This document shows positions 33,891-42,848 of a stretch of 64,000 nt of DNA, piece after piece. Source of the DNA: JAXLQL01 sp046331625 (GTDB taxonomy: Bacteria; Acidobacteriota; Terriglobia; Bryobacterales; Bryobacteraceae). Made by a program: the position numbers and the translations under genes. The notes under the pieces are model-generated. The model saw only the letters and a program-made list of their open reading frames with translations. It did no database searches and was not told the DNA's origin. Numbering within the stretch: the stretch's first letter is position 1; each line of letters starts with the position of its first letter. The DNA is taken from positions 1 to 64,000 of the forward strand of contig JAXLQL010000005.1 of the NCBI GenBank assembly GCA_046331625.1. Reading direction: 5' to 3'.

Positions 33891-35713
33891 ATCTTCAAGC
33901 GCGCCTCGGGGATGATCACATTGTCCCCGTCACCCGATGGGCCGAAGAACTGGCCGGCTCGAAATGCGCCGCGTCCGGCTTCGGCGCCCGATGGTAGGCC
34001 CTCTACCCATACGTCGACGGCCCCTTCGAACCCAGGCTGGCGGATCAGCAGCGCCGAAAGCTCGGCTTCGCCGCCGCGCGGGATGGTGAACTCCTCGGGC
34101 TCGGTGATCAACTGGAACCCGGGCTCTTCGCTCTTGACGTGCAGGCGATAGGCGAAGCCGGGCCCGCCGCGGCCAATGCGGTCGCGCACCACGAGGCGGA
34201 GCCGTTGGTCCTTCTTTGGCGTGTAGTAGAGACTCGAGTCGGGGTTTCCGATCACGGTTCCCTGCCCAGTCATCAGGTCGTCATGGTCGGCGACGAGCTT
34301 GCCGGCTTCGTCGAGCAACTCGAGCACGGTGTCCATCTGCGGCAGGCCGAGTTGCGCGGCGAGCGTCCAGAAATGGAGCGGCTTGCCTTTCTTCGCTTCG
34401 ACGGTCCACGAATGCTGCTCGTCATGTTTCGCGAGCAGGCCGTTGATCACGAATTCGCCGGAGTACCAGTCCGTGGGCACGCCCTCGCGCACATCGTCGA
34501 TCTCGAGGTTCATTCCCTCGGCGACGCCCTGCGGGCTTGTGAGCCAGAGCCGATAGAGCCCTGCCGGCGCACCCCCCGGAATCTCGAATTGAGCGCTAAT
34601 GTGAACGCCGGCCTTTCTCACGATGCGGCCGTCGATCCTTTGCTGACGGTCGGGGCCAGCGCGCAGCGGTATCGAGAATGGAAAGGTCAGCCGGTAGTAC
34701 TCGCCCGCACGCGCGGCGGCGAGGTGCACTTCGGTCACCGAGTCGAGCGCTCGCCCATCGATCGAGAGTTCGAGCTTCGAGCCCACGCGTGCGCCGAGCG
34801 GCGACACCGACTCGACCACCGGAAGCTGCGACATCTCGAGCATGTACCCGCAATTGCTGCCGCAGGTGACGCCTTGCGGTCCGCGGTATTGGTCCACTTT
34901 GAGGAAGTGCTTGCCTCCGGTGCGGAAAACATGTTCGATGAAAGGTGTTTCGAGGTAGTCGTCGCGATCGTCATTGAAGGCGATCTGCTTGCCGCGCTCG
35001 TCGAGGATCGCGAGTTCGCATTCGAGGAAGCCGCCGCGTTCGAGCGAGCGAAGGTCGAAGGTCCAGCGTTCACCGGCCCGGGCTTCGAACGCATAGTAAT
35101 CGAGGTCAGCGGATTTGTTGAGGTAGCCGTGGAGCACCTGCGGCTTCAGATCGATCGCCTGTGCCTTCACCGGGATGTCATTCGGCTCGGCTTCGTCGAC
35201 CGAAGGGAACTGGTTGACATGGAAGAGGCGGGAATTCGTGGGTCCGGACTTAGTGCGGAGGCGCATGATATGCGGGCCCAGAGCAGCGCCGGGCGCGATG
35301 CGGATCCGGCCGCGGACCTTCTTATCCATTGCTTCGATCGTCTCCGCCCACTCGAGGTCTTGCGTGTCGAACCAAACGCTGGTGGGTGCTTCGAGCTTCT
35401 CGCCGATCACTTCGACGGTGACAGTGGTCCCGCGCATGCCGCCGAGGGGAACGATGCGCAGAAACCGCACTGTCGTGCTCTCCTGCGCAACGGCGGACAC
35501 GGCCAACAACACCAGTGCGAGAGCCAGTGGGGCAGGCTTTAGCCTGCGCGGGACTTCAGTCCCGCAAGGGGCCGGGGCGGACTGAAGTCCGCCGCAGGCT
35601 AAAGCCTGCCCCACATCGCGGCTACAATGCTGCGGTCTGAGCTCTTCGCGGCTAGCACATGACTGGCTCTGGCCATGACAGAATGCAGAAATCTGGGATA
35701 TCGCAGTCTTCAT
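33671..35713 (-). CDS. Secreted PPC-domain protein, 5' end interrupted by a repeat
   Basis: A 680-residue protein. Its ATG (35713) overlaps the stop of the DUF1501 gene (ATGA). Residues about 20-55 are translated from the repeat at 35527-35614, and only then comes a hydrophobic signal-like LALALVLLAVSAVAQ. The rest has bacterial pre-peptidase C-terminal (PPC) modules (EAEPNDIPVKAQAIDL, SADLDYYAFEARAGERWTFDL) and TIG-like beta regions. Such proteins accompany DUF1501/DUF1549 genes in Acidobacteria. The repeat keeps the frame open but would place about 50 residues before the signal peptide, possibly blocking export. Confidence 0.75.
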   Translation of the reverse strand: MKTAISQISAFCHGQSQSCASREELRPQHCSRDVGQALACGGLQSAPAPCGTEVPRRLKPAPLALALVLLAVSAVAQESTTVRFLRIVPLGGMRGTTVTVEVIGEKLEAPTSVWFDTQDLEWAETIEAMDKKVRGRIRIAPGAALGPHIMRLRTKSGPTNSRLFHVNQFPSVDEAEPNDIPVKAQAIDLKPQVLHGYLNKSADLDYYAFEARAGERWTFDLRSLERGGFLECELAILDERGKQIAFNDDRDDYLETPFIEHVFRTGGKHFLKVDQYRGPQGVTCGSNCGYMLEMSQLPVVESVSPLGARVGSKLELSIDGRALDSVTEVHLAAARAGEYYRLTFPFSIPLRAGPDRQQRIDGRIVRKAGVHISAQFEIPGGAPAGLYRLWLTSPQGVAEGMNLEIDDVREGVPTDWYSGEFVINGLLAKHDEQHSWTVEAKKGKPLHFWTLAAQLGLPQMDTVLELLDEAGKLVADHDDLMTGQGTVIGNPDSSLYYTPKKDQRLRLVVRDRIGRGGPGFAYRLHVKSEEPGFQLITEPEEFTIPRGGEAELSALLIRQPGFEGAVDVWVEGLPSGAEAGRGAFRAGQFFGPSGDGDNVIIPEARLKIRVPNGLELGEYPIRVVGRASGGPLVEAFTTLWIGPRGKRNDVRRPMPAITMTVVDQATSSPSAQTRTSDRRQ
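35527..35614 (+). repeat. Inverted repeat pair (family A variant) inside a gene start
   Basis: gtggggcaggctttagcctgcgcgggacttcagtcccgc (39 bases, 35527-35565) faces a near reverse complement at 35577-35614. The core palindrome matches the elements at 9541 and 24311. It lies between the ATG and the signal-peptide codons of the PPC-protein gene. Confidence 0.88.
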
Positions 35714-36969
35714 GCGAACAACTCTCGGATCGGGTGCCCCTCGGCATTGATCTTCACTGGACGCCCGGTCGTCCGATACTCCTTCGTGTAGTCGATGCCG
35801 AGCTTCTTGTAGACAGTTGCGCCAATATCCTCGATCGACACCGGCCGGTCCTTCGGCGCCCCGCCATCCGCATCGCTCGATCCAATAACTTGCCCGCCCG
35901 GCACTCCCGCACCCGCAGCCGCAATCGAGAACACGCCCGGCCAATGATCGCGGCCCGCCGAGTGGTTGATATGCGGCGTGCGGCCGAACTCGCCGAGCAG
36001 CAGCACCAGCGTCTCGCTCAGCATGCCACGCTGTTCGAGATCTTCGAGCAGCGTGACGAACGCCTGATCAAAAACCGGGAATAATGTTTTGTTCGTGCGG
36101 TCATTGTTCGAGTGCGTGTCGTAGCCCCCGTGAAAGATCGTCACCAACCGTACACCCGCCTCCACCAGCCGCCGCGCCAGTAGCGCGCCCTGCCCCGCCG
36201 TGTTGCGTCCATACTTGTCGCGAAGCGCGGCGGGCTCTTTCGAAAGGTCGAACGCCTTCTTCGCGTCCGGCGACGAAACCAGATCGAAGGCCTTCTGATA
36301 GAAGTGATCCATCCCTTCGATCACTTTCGACTTCTCCACGCGCCGCAGGTCGTCATCGAGCGCCGCAAGCAATTTCGCCCGCCCCTGCGCTTCTTCCAAG
36401 CTAACGCCCATCGGAAGCGTCAGGTCCATCACCGAGAAGTTCTCTTTCGCCGGATCGCCCGTGATGAACGGATCATACGCGGATCCGAGAAATCCCGAGT
36501 CCGCGCAAATATCCTTCGATGGGATCACCACGAAGGGCGGCAATCCGTTCTGCGCGCCGAGCTCCTTCGCCACCACGGAACCGATCACCGGATGCTTGAA
36601 CGCATTGTTCGGGCGAGAGCCAGAGTAGATGTACTGCTTCGCCTTCTCGTGGATCGCCTCTTTCGAGTAGACCGAACGGATCACGCTGAATTTGTTTAGA
36701 GACTTCGCACAGCGCGGCAGCAGCTCACTGAAGTGAAAACCCGGAACCGCAGTAGGAATCGTTCCGAACGTGCCGCGAATGTCGATCGGCGCTTCCGGCT
36801 TGGGATCGAACGAATCATGCTGACACGCGCCGCCGGTCTGAAAGATGATGATGCATGATTTCGCAGGACCGCCCGCTCCTCGCAAGATGCCCGGCAGCGT
36901 AATTCCGCCGAATGCCATGCCGCCTGCTCGCAACAGGTCGCGCCGGCTGAGTGCTGATGTGAAGTTCAT
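35710..36969 (-). CDS. DUF1501 family protein with Tat signal
   Basis: A 419-residue protein. ATG 36969 is chosen for MNFTSALSRRDLLRAGGMAFGG, a Tat signal. DUF1501 features: KSCIIIFQTGGACQHDSFDPKPEAP, GGYDTHSNN, VLLLGEFGRTPHINHSAGRDHWPGVFS and IGSSDADGGAPKDRPV. The fold is alkaline-phosphatase-like (established for DUF1501/sulfatase clan), activity unknown. It lies 8 bp after the DUF1549/DUF1553 gene and is coupled to the PPC gene by ATGA. Confidence 0.92.
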   Translation of the reverse strand: MNFTSALSRRDLLRAGGMAFGGITLPGILRGAGGPAKSCIIIFQTGGACQHDSFDPKPEAPIDIRGTFGTIPTAVPGFHFSELLPRCAKSLNKFSVIRSVYSKEAIHEKAKQYIYSGSRPNNAFKHPVIGSVVAKELGAQNGLPPFVVIPSKDICADSGFLGSAYDPFITGDPAKENFSVMDLTLPMGVSLEEAQGRAKLLAALDDDLRRVEKSKVIEGMDHFYQKAFDLVSSPDAKKAFDLSKEPAALRDKYGRNTAGQGALLARRLVEAGVRLVTIFHGGYDTHSNNDRTNKTLFPVFDQAFVTLLEDLEQRGMLSETLVLLLGEFGRTPHINHSAGRDHWPGVFSIAAAGAGVPGGQVIGSSDADGGAPKDRPVSIEDIGATVYKKLGIDYTKEYRTTGRPVKINAEGHPIRELFA

Positions 36970-36977
36970 CGCGGTCC

Positions 36978-39416
36978 TCACTGGTTCAACAGAAATTCTT
37001 TGGAGTTGAGCAGCGTCCAAAGCACGTTTTCGAACGCCTTTCGCCGCGTGCGGCCGGAGTCGATCTCGGAAGCCAGGTACGAAGAAATCACCGAAGCTTG
37101 CCGCTCGGTGGGCGGGCGAGACAGCGCTCGCAAATAGAGACGCTCCACAACCCGTGCGTTGTCAGGCTCGCTGGCGAGCATCTCGCCCAGCGCATTGTCT
37201 TCTTTGGCCAGCTTCTTCAGCAGCGTGTCGCTGTTCATCATATGGAGCGCCTGGCTCAACGATGGCGATTCCGTGCGATGCTCCATCACGTCGCGCTTTG
37301 GGAATCCGAAGGTCTGCAGGAAATACGGCATCCCGATGCTGGCCACCAGAGCCTTGGGAGACGTGCCCGCGGGATAGCCGCCGAATTCGTGCGGCACGCC
37401 GGTCACCTGCACGATCGCGTCCAGCAGCGGCTCGGCCGGAATCTTGCGCGGCTCGTATCGCGCGAACAGTAGCTTCTCGAGCGGATCCGTGCCACCCGTG
37501 CGATCCTCCGTGTGCGCGCTCAGTTGATACACCTTCGAATTGAGAATCAGCCGGTGCAGCGACTTGAAGCGGAACCCGCCATCGATGAAGTGAGTCGCCA
37601 GCCGGTCCAGCAACGCCGGATGGGTGGGCATGTTGGTGGAGCGAAAGTCGTCAGCCGGTTCCACGATCCCGATGCCGAAGTACTCACCCCAGATCCGATT
37701 CGCCGCGGCGCGCGCGAACTGCATCTTCTGAGTTCGCGTGATCCATTCGGCGAGCGCCTCGCGCCGGTCCGCGCCATCGGCGATTTGCGGCGACGTGCCA
37801 TCGAGGAACTTCGGCGCCACCGGCTGCTTCGTCACCGGATGCAGCACTTCGCCTTCGCGCGCGTTGTACCAGATGCGCCGGTATTGCCCGTATCCGTGCT
37901 TCACCTTGAGCCGGCCGAAGAACGCCGCCATGCCGTAGAAGTCGTCTTGCGTCAGGTTTTCGAGCGGATGGTTGTGGCACTCGGCGCACTCCACGCGATA
38001 GCCCAGGAACAATCGCGTCACGGTCGGCGTGGCTTTGCTCACCTCGAAGGTTTTGAGCATGAAGTCGATTGCCGGATGCCAGAAATTTCCCGCTGGGCGA
38101 ACGGTGGTATCGCCCGTGGCAGTCAGCATCTCGCGAGCGGCTTCGTCATACGGCCGGTCATCGCGGATCATCTCGCCCAGCCAGCGCTTGTAGCTCTGAT
38201 TGGTCCGCCCCTGCGAGTAGTATTGCGAGTTGCGGAACCAGTCCTCGAACTTCATCAGCCAATGCATCGAGTATTCTTCGCGCTCGAGCAGGCTATCGAT
38301 GAGCCGCGCGCGCTTGTCCGCTCGCGTGTCTGCAGTGAAGGCTTCCACCTCGTGCGGCGTGGGCAGAACGCCGATCGCGTCGAGGAACACGCGGCGAACG
38401 AAGGTCCGGTCATTCGAAACGGGGAACGGCTCGATATTCGCCTGGCGCAGTTTCGCGAACACGTGCTCATCGATGAAGTTGTTCGGCGCGAGGCTTCGAT
38501 ACGCAGTACCGGCGGTCTGATCGATGACGATCATCTGCGCGGTGGCCGTCTTGCCGAACGCGCGCGCCATCACCACGGTCAGCCCTCGACCCTTGGCAGT
38601 CACCGCGCCGTCTTTCACGGCGGACACTACCGCCTCATCGTTCACCGCGTAGCGAACGTCACCGGCCAAATCGACCGTGGTGCCGTCAGACATGCGCCCG
38701 ATCACCGCGAGCTTTTGGCTGGTCCCCTTCCCCACCAGAATCCGCTCGCGCGGATATACCTCGAGCTTTTGGATGCCGGGTCCACCGGCGCTGAGCTTGG
38801 CGCCCTCGCTGAGCCAGCGCAGCATCGTGCGGTACTCGTCCGATTGCTGCGTCATGAGGTGTCCGCCGCCGTGCGGCACCTGGAATGACGGCTTCTTCAG
38901 GAGGAGCGACTTCTCCGGATCGGCCAGACTCACGCGGCGTCCGCCATGCATTTCGACAATCATCTTCCGGTCCGCCGCCGGGTCGGATCCGTAGAGTGAA
39001 AGCTTGAATCCCGCTTGGCCCGCGGGCGAACCATGGCACGAAGAACTGTTGCAGCCCTTCTGGGTCAGAATCGAAATCACGTTCCGCGCGAAGTCGATCT
39101 CCATCTTGCCGGCGGAACTGCCCACGTGAACTTTCTCGTTGGCGCTGGCTGCGCCGCAACTCACCGAGATCACCGCGTCGCCACTGGCCTTCGCAATCAT
39201 CGCATCGGCTTCAATGGCGACCACATTCGCGTCAGAGGAGCGCACGGAGCACTCGCGCGAGGCTTCCCACTCGTCACCGCGTTCGCTGGTCCCCGTCAAC
39301 ACGAAACGTTGCGAGTACCCGGGTCCGGCGAACGAGACGCCGGCGGGTTCGAGGCGCACCGCTCGCCACTCGGCCGAAAGGGACATCGCCGCAAGCAGGA
39401 ACATCACCCATCTCAT
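36978..39416 (-). CDS. Secreted DUF1549/DUF1553 cytochrome with Ig-like domain
   Basis: An 812-residue exported protein. ATG 39416 gives MRWVMFLLAAMSLSA. It has a cysteine/His cluster KGCNSSSCHG typical of these cytochrome-like proteins, an Ig-like (BIG_2) region (GKGTSQKLAVIGRMSDGTTV), DUF1549 (FIDEHVFAKLRQANIEPFPVSND, RRVFLDAIGVLPTP) and DUF1553 (ARAAANRIWGEYFGIGIVEPADDFR, HPALLDRLATHFID). It is the first gene of the three-gene set with DUF1501 and PPC. In PVC and Acidobacteria such sets are tied to extracellular polymer degradation, without proven chemistry. Confidence 0.92.
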   Translation of the reverse strand: MRWVMFLLAAMSLSAEWRAVRLEPAGVSFAGPGYSQRFVLTGTSERGDEWEASRECSVRSSDANVVAIEADAMIAKASGDAVISVSCGAASANEKVHVGSSAGKMEIDFARNVISILTQKGCNSSSCHGSPAGQAGFKLSLYGSDPAADRKMIVEMHGGRRVSLADPEKSLLLKKPSFQVPHGGGHLMTQQSDEYRTMLRWLSEGAKLSAGGPGIQKLEVYPRERILVGKGTSQKLAVIGRMSDGTTVDLAGDVRYAVNDEAVVSAVKDGAVTAKGRGLTVVMARAFGKTATAQMIVIDQTAGTAYRSLAPNNFIDEHVFAKLRQANIEPFPVSNDRTFVRRVFLDAIGVLPTPHEVEAFTADTRADKRARLIDSLLEREEYSMHWLMKFEDWFRNSQYYSQGRTNQSYKRWLGEMIRDDRPYDEAAREMLTATGDTTVRPAGNFWHPAIDFMLKTFEVSKATPTVTRLFLGYRVECAECHNHPLENLTQDDFYGMAAFFGRLKVKHGYGQYRRIWYNAREGEVLHPVTKQPVAPKFLDGTSPQIADGADRREALAEWITRTQKMQFARAAANRIWGEYFGIGIVEPADDFRSTNMPTHPALLDRLATHFIDGGFRFKSLHRLILNSKVYQLSAHTEDRTGGTDPLEKLLFARYEPRKIPAEPLLDAIVQVTGVPHEFGGYPAGTSPKALVASIGMPYFLQTFGFPKRDVMEHRTESPSLSQALHMMNSDTLLKKLAKEDNALGEMLASEPDNARVVERLYLRALSRPPTERQASVISSYLASEIDSGRTRRKAFENVLWTLLNSKEFLLNQ

Positions 39417-39511
39417 ACGGATTCGCACATCATCATATCGCTTTTGGCGGCGCGTCATTATACTCCAGCCACGGCGGCTCCCGCGTCGTCTACGATGGGA
39501 TCTGCTCGCTC

Positions 39512-41800
39512 ATGACGGACCAAAAAGCAGCGCTCCCAGCGCACGTTCTTCTTCACGTTTCCCAACAACTGGCGGTACCCCTGAGAGGCCTTGTTTCCAC
39601 CATCGAACTCCTCGATGAAGGCGGCACGGTTCCCTTCATCGCGCGGTATCGAAAAGAAGCCACCGGCAATCTCGACGAGGTGCAGATCCGCTCGATCGAA
39701 GAGAAGCTCGGCTACTTCCGCGAGCTCGAAGATCGGCGCGCCACCATTCTTGCTTCCATCGAAGAGCAAGGCAAGCTGACGCCCGAGTTGAAGTCGCGCA
39801 TCGAAGCCACGCTCGAGAAGAGCGAACTCGAAGATCTCTACCTTCCCTACAAGCCCAAGCGCCGCACCAAAGCTACCATCGCGCGCGAGAAAGGGCTCGA
39901 GCCCCTGGCCGAATATCTGTGGAACCAGCAGGCTCGCGAGCAGAAGCTCGAAGAGATCGCCGCCACATTCGTGGATGCGGAGAAGGGTGTGGCCAATGTG
40001 GTTGAAGCGCTCGAGGGCGCGCGCCATATCATCGCCGAAATCATCAGCGAGAACGCCGACTTCCGAAAGGCTCTTCGCGACATGATGCTCGGCGAGGGCG
40101 TGGTGGTGAGCCGCAAGTCCGATTCGGCCGAAGACCCGGAAGAGAAGTTCAAGATGTACTACGACTATCGCGAGCCGGCGAAGGCAATTCCGTCGCATCG
40201 CATGCTCGCCATCCGGCGCGGCGAAAGCGAGAACATCCTCTACTTCACCATCGAACTCGAAGCCGTGCGCGCCACCGCTCACTTGTCGAGCGCGATCCAC
40301 AAGGCGCAAGGCGATTGGACCCCGCAACTGCAACTCGCCATCGAAGATAGCTGGAAGCGGCTGCTCAACACGTCGATCCAAACCGACATCCGCATCGAGC
40401 TCAAGCGCCGGTCGGATGAAGAAGCCATCAAGGTGTTCCGCGACAACTTGCAGAATCTCCTACTGGCGCCGCCGGCCGGACGGCTTACGGTTCTCGCGCT
40501 GGACCCCGGCTTGCGCACCGGATGCAAGGTCGCCGTGATCGACGATACCGGCAAGTACCTCGAGAACGCCGTCATCTATCCGCATGAGCCGAAGAATGAC
40601 ACGGCTGGCTCGACGCGCACGATCGAAGCGCTGATTCGAAAGCACGGCGTCAAGGCCATCGCGATCGGCAACGGTACCGCTTCGCGCGAGACCGAAGCTT
40701 TCGTGCGCCAGTTCTTCAGTACGGCGAAGATCGAAGGCATGTTTTGCGTGGTGGTGAGCGAATCCGGCGCATCGGTCTACTCGGCGTCCGACATCGCGCG
40801 CCAGGAGTTCCCAGAGCTCGACCTCACCGTTCGCGGCGCCATCTCGATCGGGCGGCGGCTGCAGGATCCGCTGGCGGAACTCGTGAAGGTGGACGCCAAG
40901 TCGATCGGCGTGGGCCAGTATCAACACGATGTCGACCAGCGCCAGTTGAAGCAATCGCTCGACGCCGTTGTCGAGAGCTGCGTCAACCGCGTCGGCGTGG
41001 ATCTCAACACCGCGTCATGGGCGTTGCTGCGCTATGTCGCGGGCGTCAATGAACGTACTGCGCAGAAGATCGTCGAGTACCGCAATGAGAACGGCCGCTT
41101 CCGCTCGCGCGTGCAACTGACGGCGGTGCCGGGCGTGGGTCCAAAGACGTTCGAGCAAGCGGCGGGCTTCTTGCGCATTCGCGACGGCGAGAATCCGCTG
41201 GATGCCACCGCGGTGCATCCGGAGTCGTACGCCACAGTGGAGACGATGGCAGCCAAGCTAGGCGTTCCGGTGCAGGAGCTGATCGGAACGAAGGACCTGC
41301 TCGACAAGGTGGAAAAGCAGGGCACCGAGTTCGCCTCGGTGGGTGTCTACACGTTCAAAGACATCGTGGAAGAACTGCGCAAGCCGGGCCGCGATCCGCG
41401 CGAACAGTTCGTTGCACCCAGCTTCCGCGATGACGTCAAGGAACTCTCTGATGTGCAGGTGGGCATGAAGCTCGAGGGCGTGGTGACGAACGTCACCAAG
41501 TTCGGCGCGTTCGTCGATATCGGCGTGCATCAGGATGGGCTGGTCCATATCAGCGAGCTCTCGAATCGCTACGTGCAGGATCCAGCCGAGGTGGTGAAGG
41601 TGGGGCAGATCGTGAAGGTGCAGGTGCTCGCGGTCGATCCCAAGGCGAAACGAATCGGCTTGTCGATGAAAGCGCTGATGGGTCCGGCGCCGCAGCAAGG
41701 GCGGCCGGCAGGCGGGCCGCGGCAGGAGCGTGGGCCTCGTCCGCAGGCGACGATGGATGACAAGCTGGCGGCGCTCGCATCGAAGTGGAAATCGCGGTAG
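39512..41800 (+). CDS. tex: Tex-like transcription accessory protein (S1 RNA-binding)
   Basis: A 762-residue Tex/SPT6-like protein: N-terminal helical region with GGTVPFIARYRKEATGNLDEVQIR, a YqgF-like RNase H fold domain (VLALDPGLRTGCKVAVID), two helix-hairpin-helix motifs (VNERTAQKIVEYRNENGRFRSR and LTAVPGVGPKTFEQAAGFLRI) and a C-terminal S1 domain (VGMKLEGVVTNVTKFGAFVDIG). It binds nucleic acid and affects transcription and stress survival. The last codons and stop (ASKWKSR) occur again at 42808-42830 behind an AbiGi gene. Confidence 0.95.
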   Translation: MTDQKAALPAHVLLHVSQQLAVPLRGLVSTIELLDEGGTVPFIARYRKEATGNLDEVQIRSIEEKLGYFRELEDRRATILASIEEQGKLTPELKSRIEATLEKSELEDLYLPYKPKRRTKATIAREKGLEPLAEYLWNQQAREQKLEEIAATFVDAEKGVANVVEALEGARHIIAEIISENADFRKALRDMMLGEGVVVSRKSDSAEDPEEKFKMYYDYREPAKAIPSHRMLAIRRGESENILYFTIELEAVRATAHLSSAIHKAQGDWTPQLQLAIEDSWKRLLNTSIQTDIRIELKRRSDEEAIKVFRDNLQNLLLAPPAGRLTVLALDPGLRTGCKVAVIDDTGKYLENAVIYPHEPKNDTAGSTRTIEALIRKHGVKAIAIGNGTASRETEAFVRQFFSTAKIEGMFCVVVSESGASVYSASDIARQEFPELDLTVRGAISIGRRLQDPLAELVKVDAKSIGVGQYQHDVDQRQLKQSLDAVVESCVNRVGVDLNTASWALLRYVAGVNERTAQKIVEYRNENGRFRSRVQLTAVPGVGPKTFEQAAGFLRIRDGENPLDATAVHPESYATVETMAAKLGVPVQELIGTKDLLDKVEKQGTEFASVGVYTFKDIVEELRKPGRDPREQFVAPSFRDDVKELSDVQVGMKLEGVVTNVTKFGAFVDIGVHQDGLVHISELSNRYVQDPAEVVKVGQIVKVQVLAVDPKAKRIGLSMKALMGPAPQQGRPAGGPRQERGPRPQATMDDKLAALASKWKSR

Positions 41801-41802
41801 GG
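41765..41802 (+). repeat. tex 3' end, left copy of a direct repeat
   Basis: This 38 bp segment covers the last 12 tex codons. Its right 23 bases (from 41780) recur exactly at 42808-42830 and the remaining 15 recur with changes, offset 1028. It borders the AbiGi gene on the left. Confidence 0.85.
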
Positions 41803-41871
41803 AGATCCTCTTCGCGATACGCGTTGGCGGAGGCCGGGCAAGCCCGTGCGGTCTCGGCTTTTCGCCGTGAG

Positions 41872-41901
41872 CGGGCAGAGAGCCCTGTGGTACTCTGCCC
41901 G
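41872..41901 (+). promoter_or_regulatory. Inverted repeat just before the AbiGi start (operator or RNA hairpin)
   Basis: cgggcagag / ctctgcccg, 9 bp arms and a 12 nt loop, ends 2 bases before the GTG start. It would cover any ribosome site, or act as an operator if the protein represses itself. Confidence 0.5.
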
Positions 41902-41903
41902 TT

Positions 41904-42737
41904 GTGTCCGCGATCTCCGACAATTTGATCCACTTCCTTGCCCGTAGCGAGAAGGACAATCCCGCCCGTCAGTTCGATGTCTTCACTTCCATCATCGAAA
42001 CCGGACTCCGTACGGCAAGCACTCAGATCAAGTTCGGCGGCGGCGGCAGCGTATTCAACGAGATCGTCTGCTTCACCGACATTCCCCTGCGCGAGTGCCA
42101 TGACCATGCGGCGATCTATGGCCGTTTCGGAATCGGCTTCAAGAAATCTTATGTCAAGAGAGTCGGCGGAAATCCAGCCCGCTACTTCGTTGATTACCTG
42201 CCCGGACAAATCCCAGGCAAAGCCCCTGGCGAGGTCATGCAGGAATGCCGCGGCAATCTCTACGCCACACTCAGCGTTCATCAACAGTTCCTCGTGTTGT
42301 TGGCAAACCTGCTCCAGAAGCACGGGAAAAGCCTCACGCTCCGGGATCCCGAAGGCCAAGTTGTCCTCGGGCACGGTGAAGTGGAGGGACTCTACTCGAC
42401 CCTGCTCCTGAATTATTCCTTCGACAAGGAGATGGGCGATCTCGGTCCGGCGCGTGACGAGACCGAGCACATCGACGTGTTCTACAAAGAACGCGAATGG
42501 CGCGTGGTCCCCTCGCGCCTGACCATCGAGTCGAAGAGCGCTGTCGAATCCGGGGGCCATTACTACTACGGGTTCAGCCGCGCCGATGTCAACATGGTGG
42601 TGGTTCCCAGCGACGAGATTCGCATGCAGGTGCTCGACTACTTCCATAAACTCCGTAGATCGAAGACTCCCCGCCTTCGTGAGTTCGGTCAGAATACCCT
42701 TCCCATCGTCATCTACGACGACCTGCAGCGCTGGTAA
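41904..42737 (+). CDS. AbiGi-family abortive infection protein
   Basis: A 277-residue protein matching the AbiGi family (PF10899): N-terminal ISDNLIHFLARSE, then VFNEIVCFTDIPLRECHDHAAIYGRFGIGFKKSY and VGGNPARYFVD, and an ending YKEREWRVVPS plus later VVVPSDEI. AbiGi was described with AbiGii in a Lactococcus phage-abortion system; it is considered the antitoxin-like part. Here no AbiGii partner follows. The start GTG comes directly after a 9 bp inverted repeat. The gene is flanked by copies of the tex tail, as if inserted between tex and the SDR gene. Confidence 0.78.
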   Translation: MSAISDNLIHFLARSEKDNPARQFDVFTSIIETGLRTASTQIKFGGGGSVFNEIVCFTDIPLRECHDHAAIYGRFGIGFKKSYVKRVGGNPARYFVDYLPGQIPGKAPGEVMQECRGNLYATLSVHQQFLVLLANLLQKHGKSLTLRDPEGQVVLGHGEVEGLYSTLLLNYSFDKEMGDLGPARDETEHIDVFYKEREWRVVPSRLTIESKSAVESGGHYYYGFSRADVNMVVVPSDEIRMQVLDYFHKLRRSKTPRLREFGQNTLPIVIYDDLQRW

Positions 42738-42792
42738 CGCCGGGCGACCGCGATCCGGGCAACGCGGTCAGGGTGGGCCGTGGCAGGGGTTG

Positions 42793-42830
42793 CTCGCGGC
42801 GCTGGTTTCGAAGTGGAAATCGCGGTAGGG
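42793..42830 (+). repeat. tex 3' end, right copy of a direct repeat
   Basis: This segment encodes AALVSKWKSR and a stop in the same phase as tex and keeps tcgaagtggaaatcgcggtaggg exactly. It lies 18 bp before the SDR start. Bases 42738-42792 hold no other feature. Confidence 0.85.
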
Positions 42831-42848
42831 CTGCTAGACTGGCGGTTT

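Noticed and set aside
42586..42828. An 80-codon frame ending in the tex-like KWKSR
   Set aside because: It begins inside the AbiGi gene in another phase; only the last codons are meaningful, as a duplicated tex tail.
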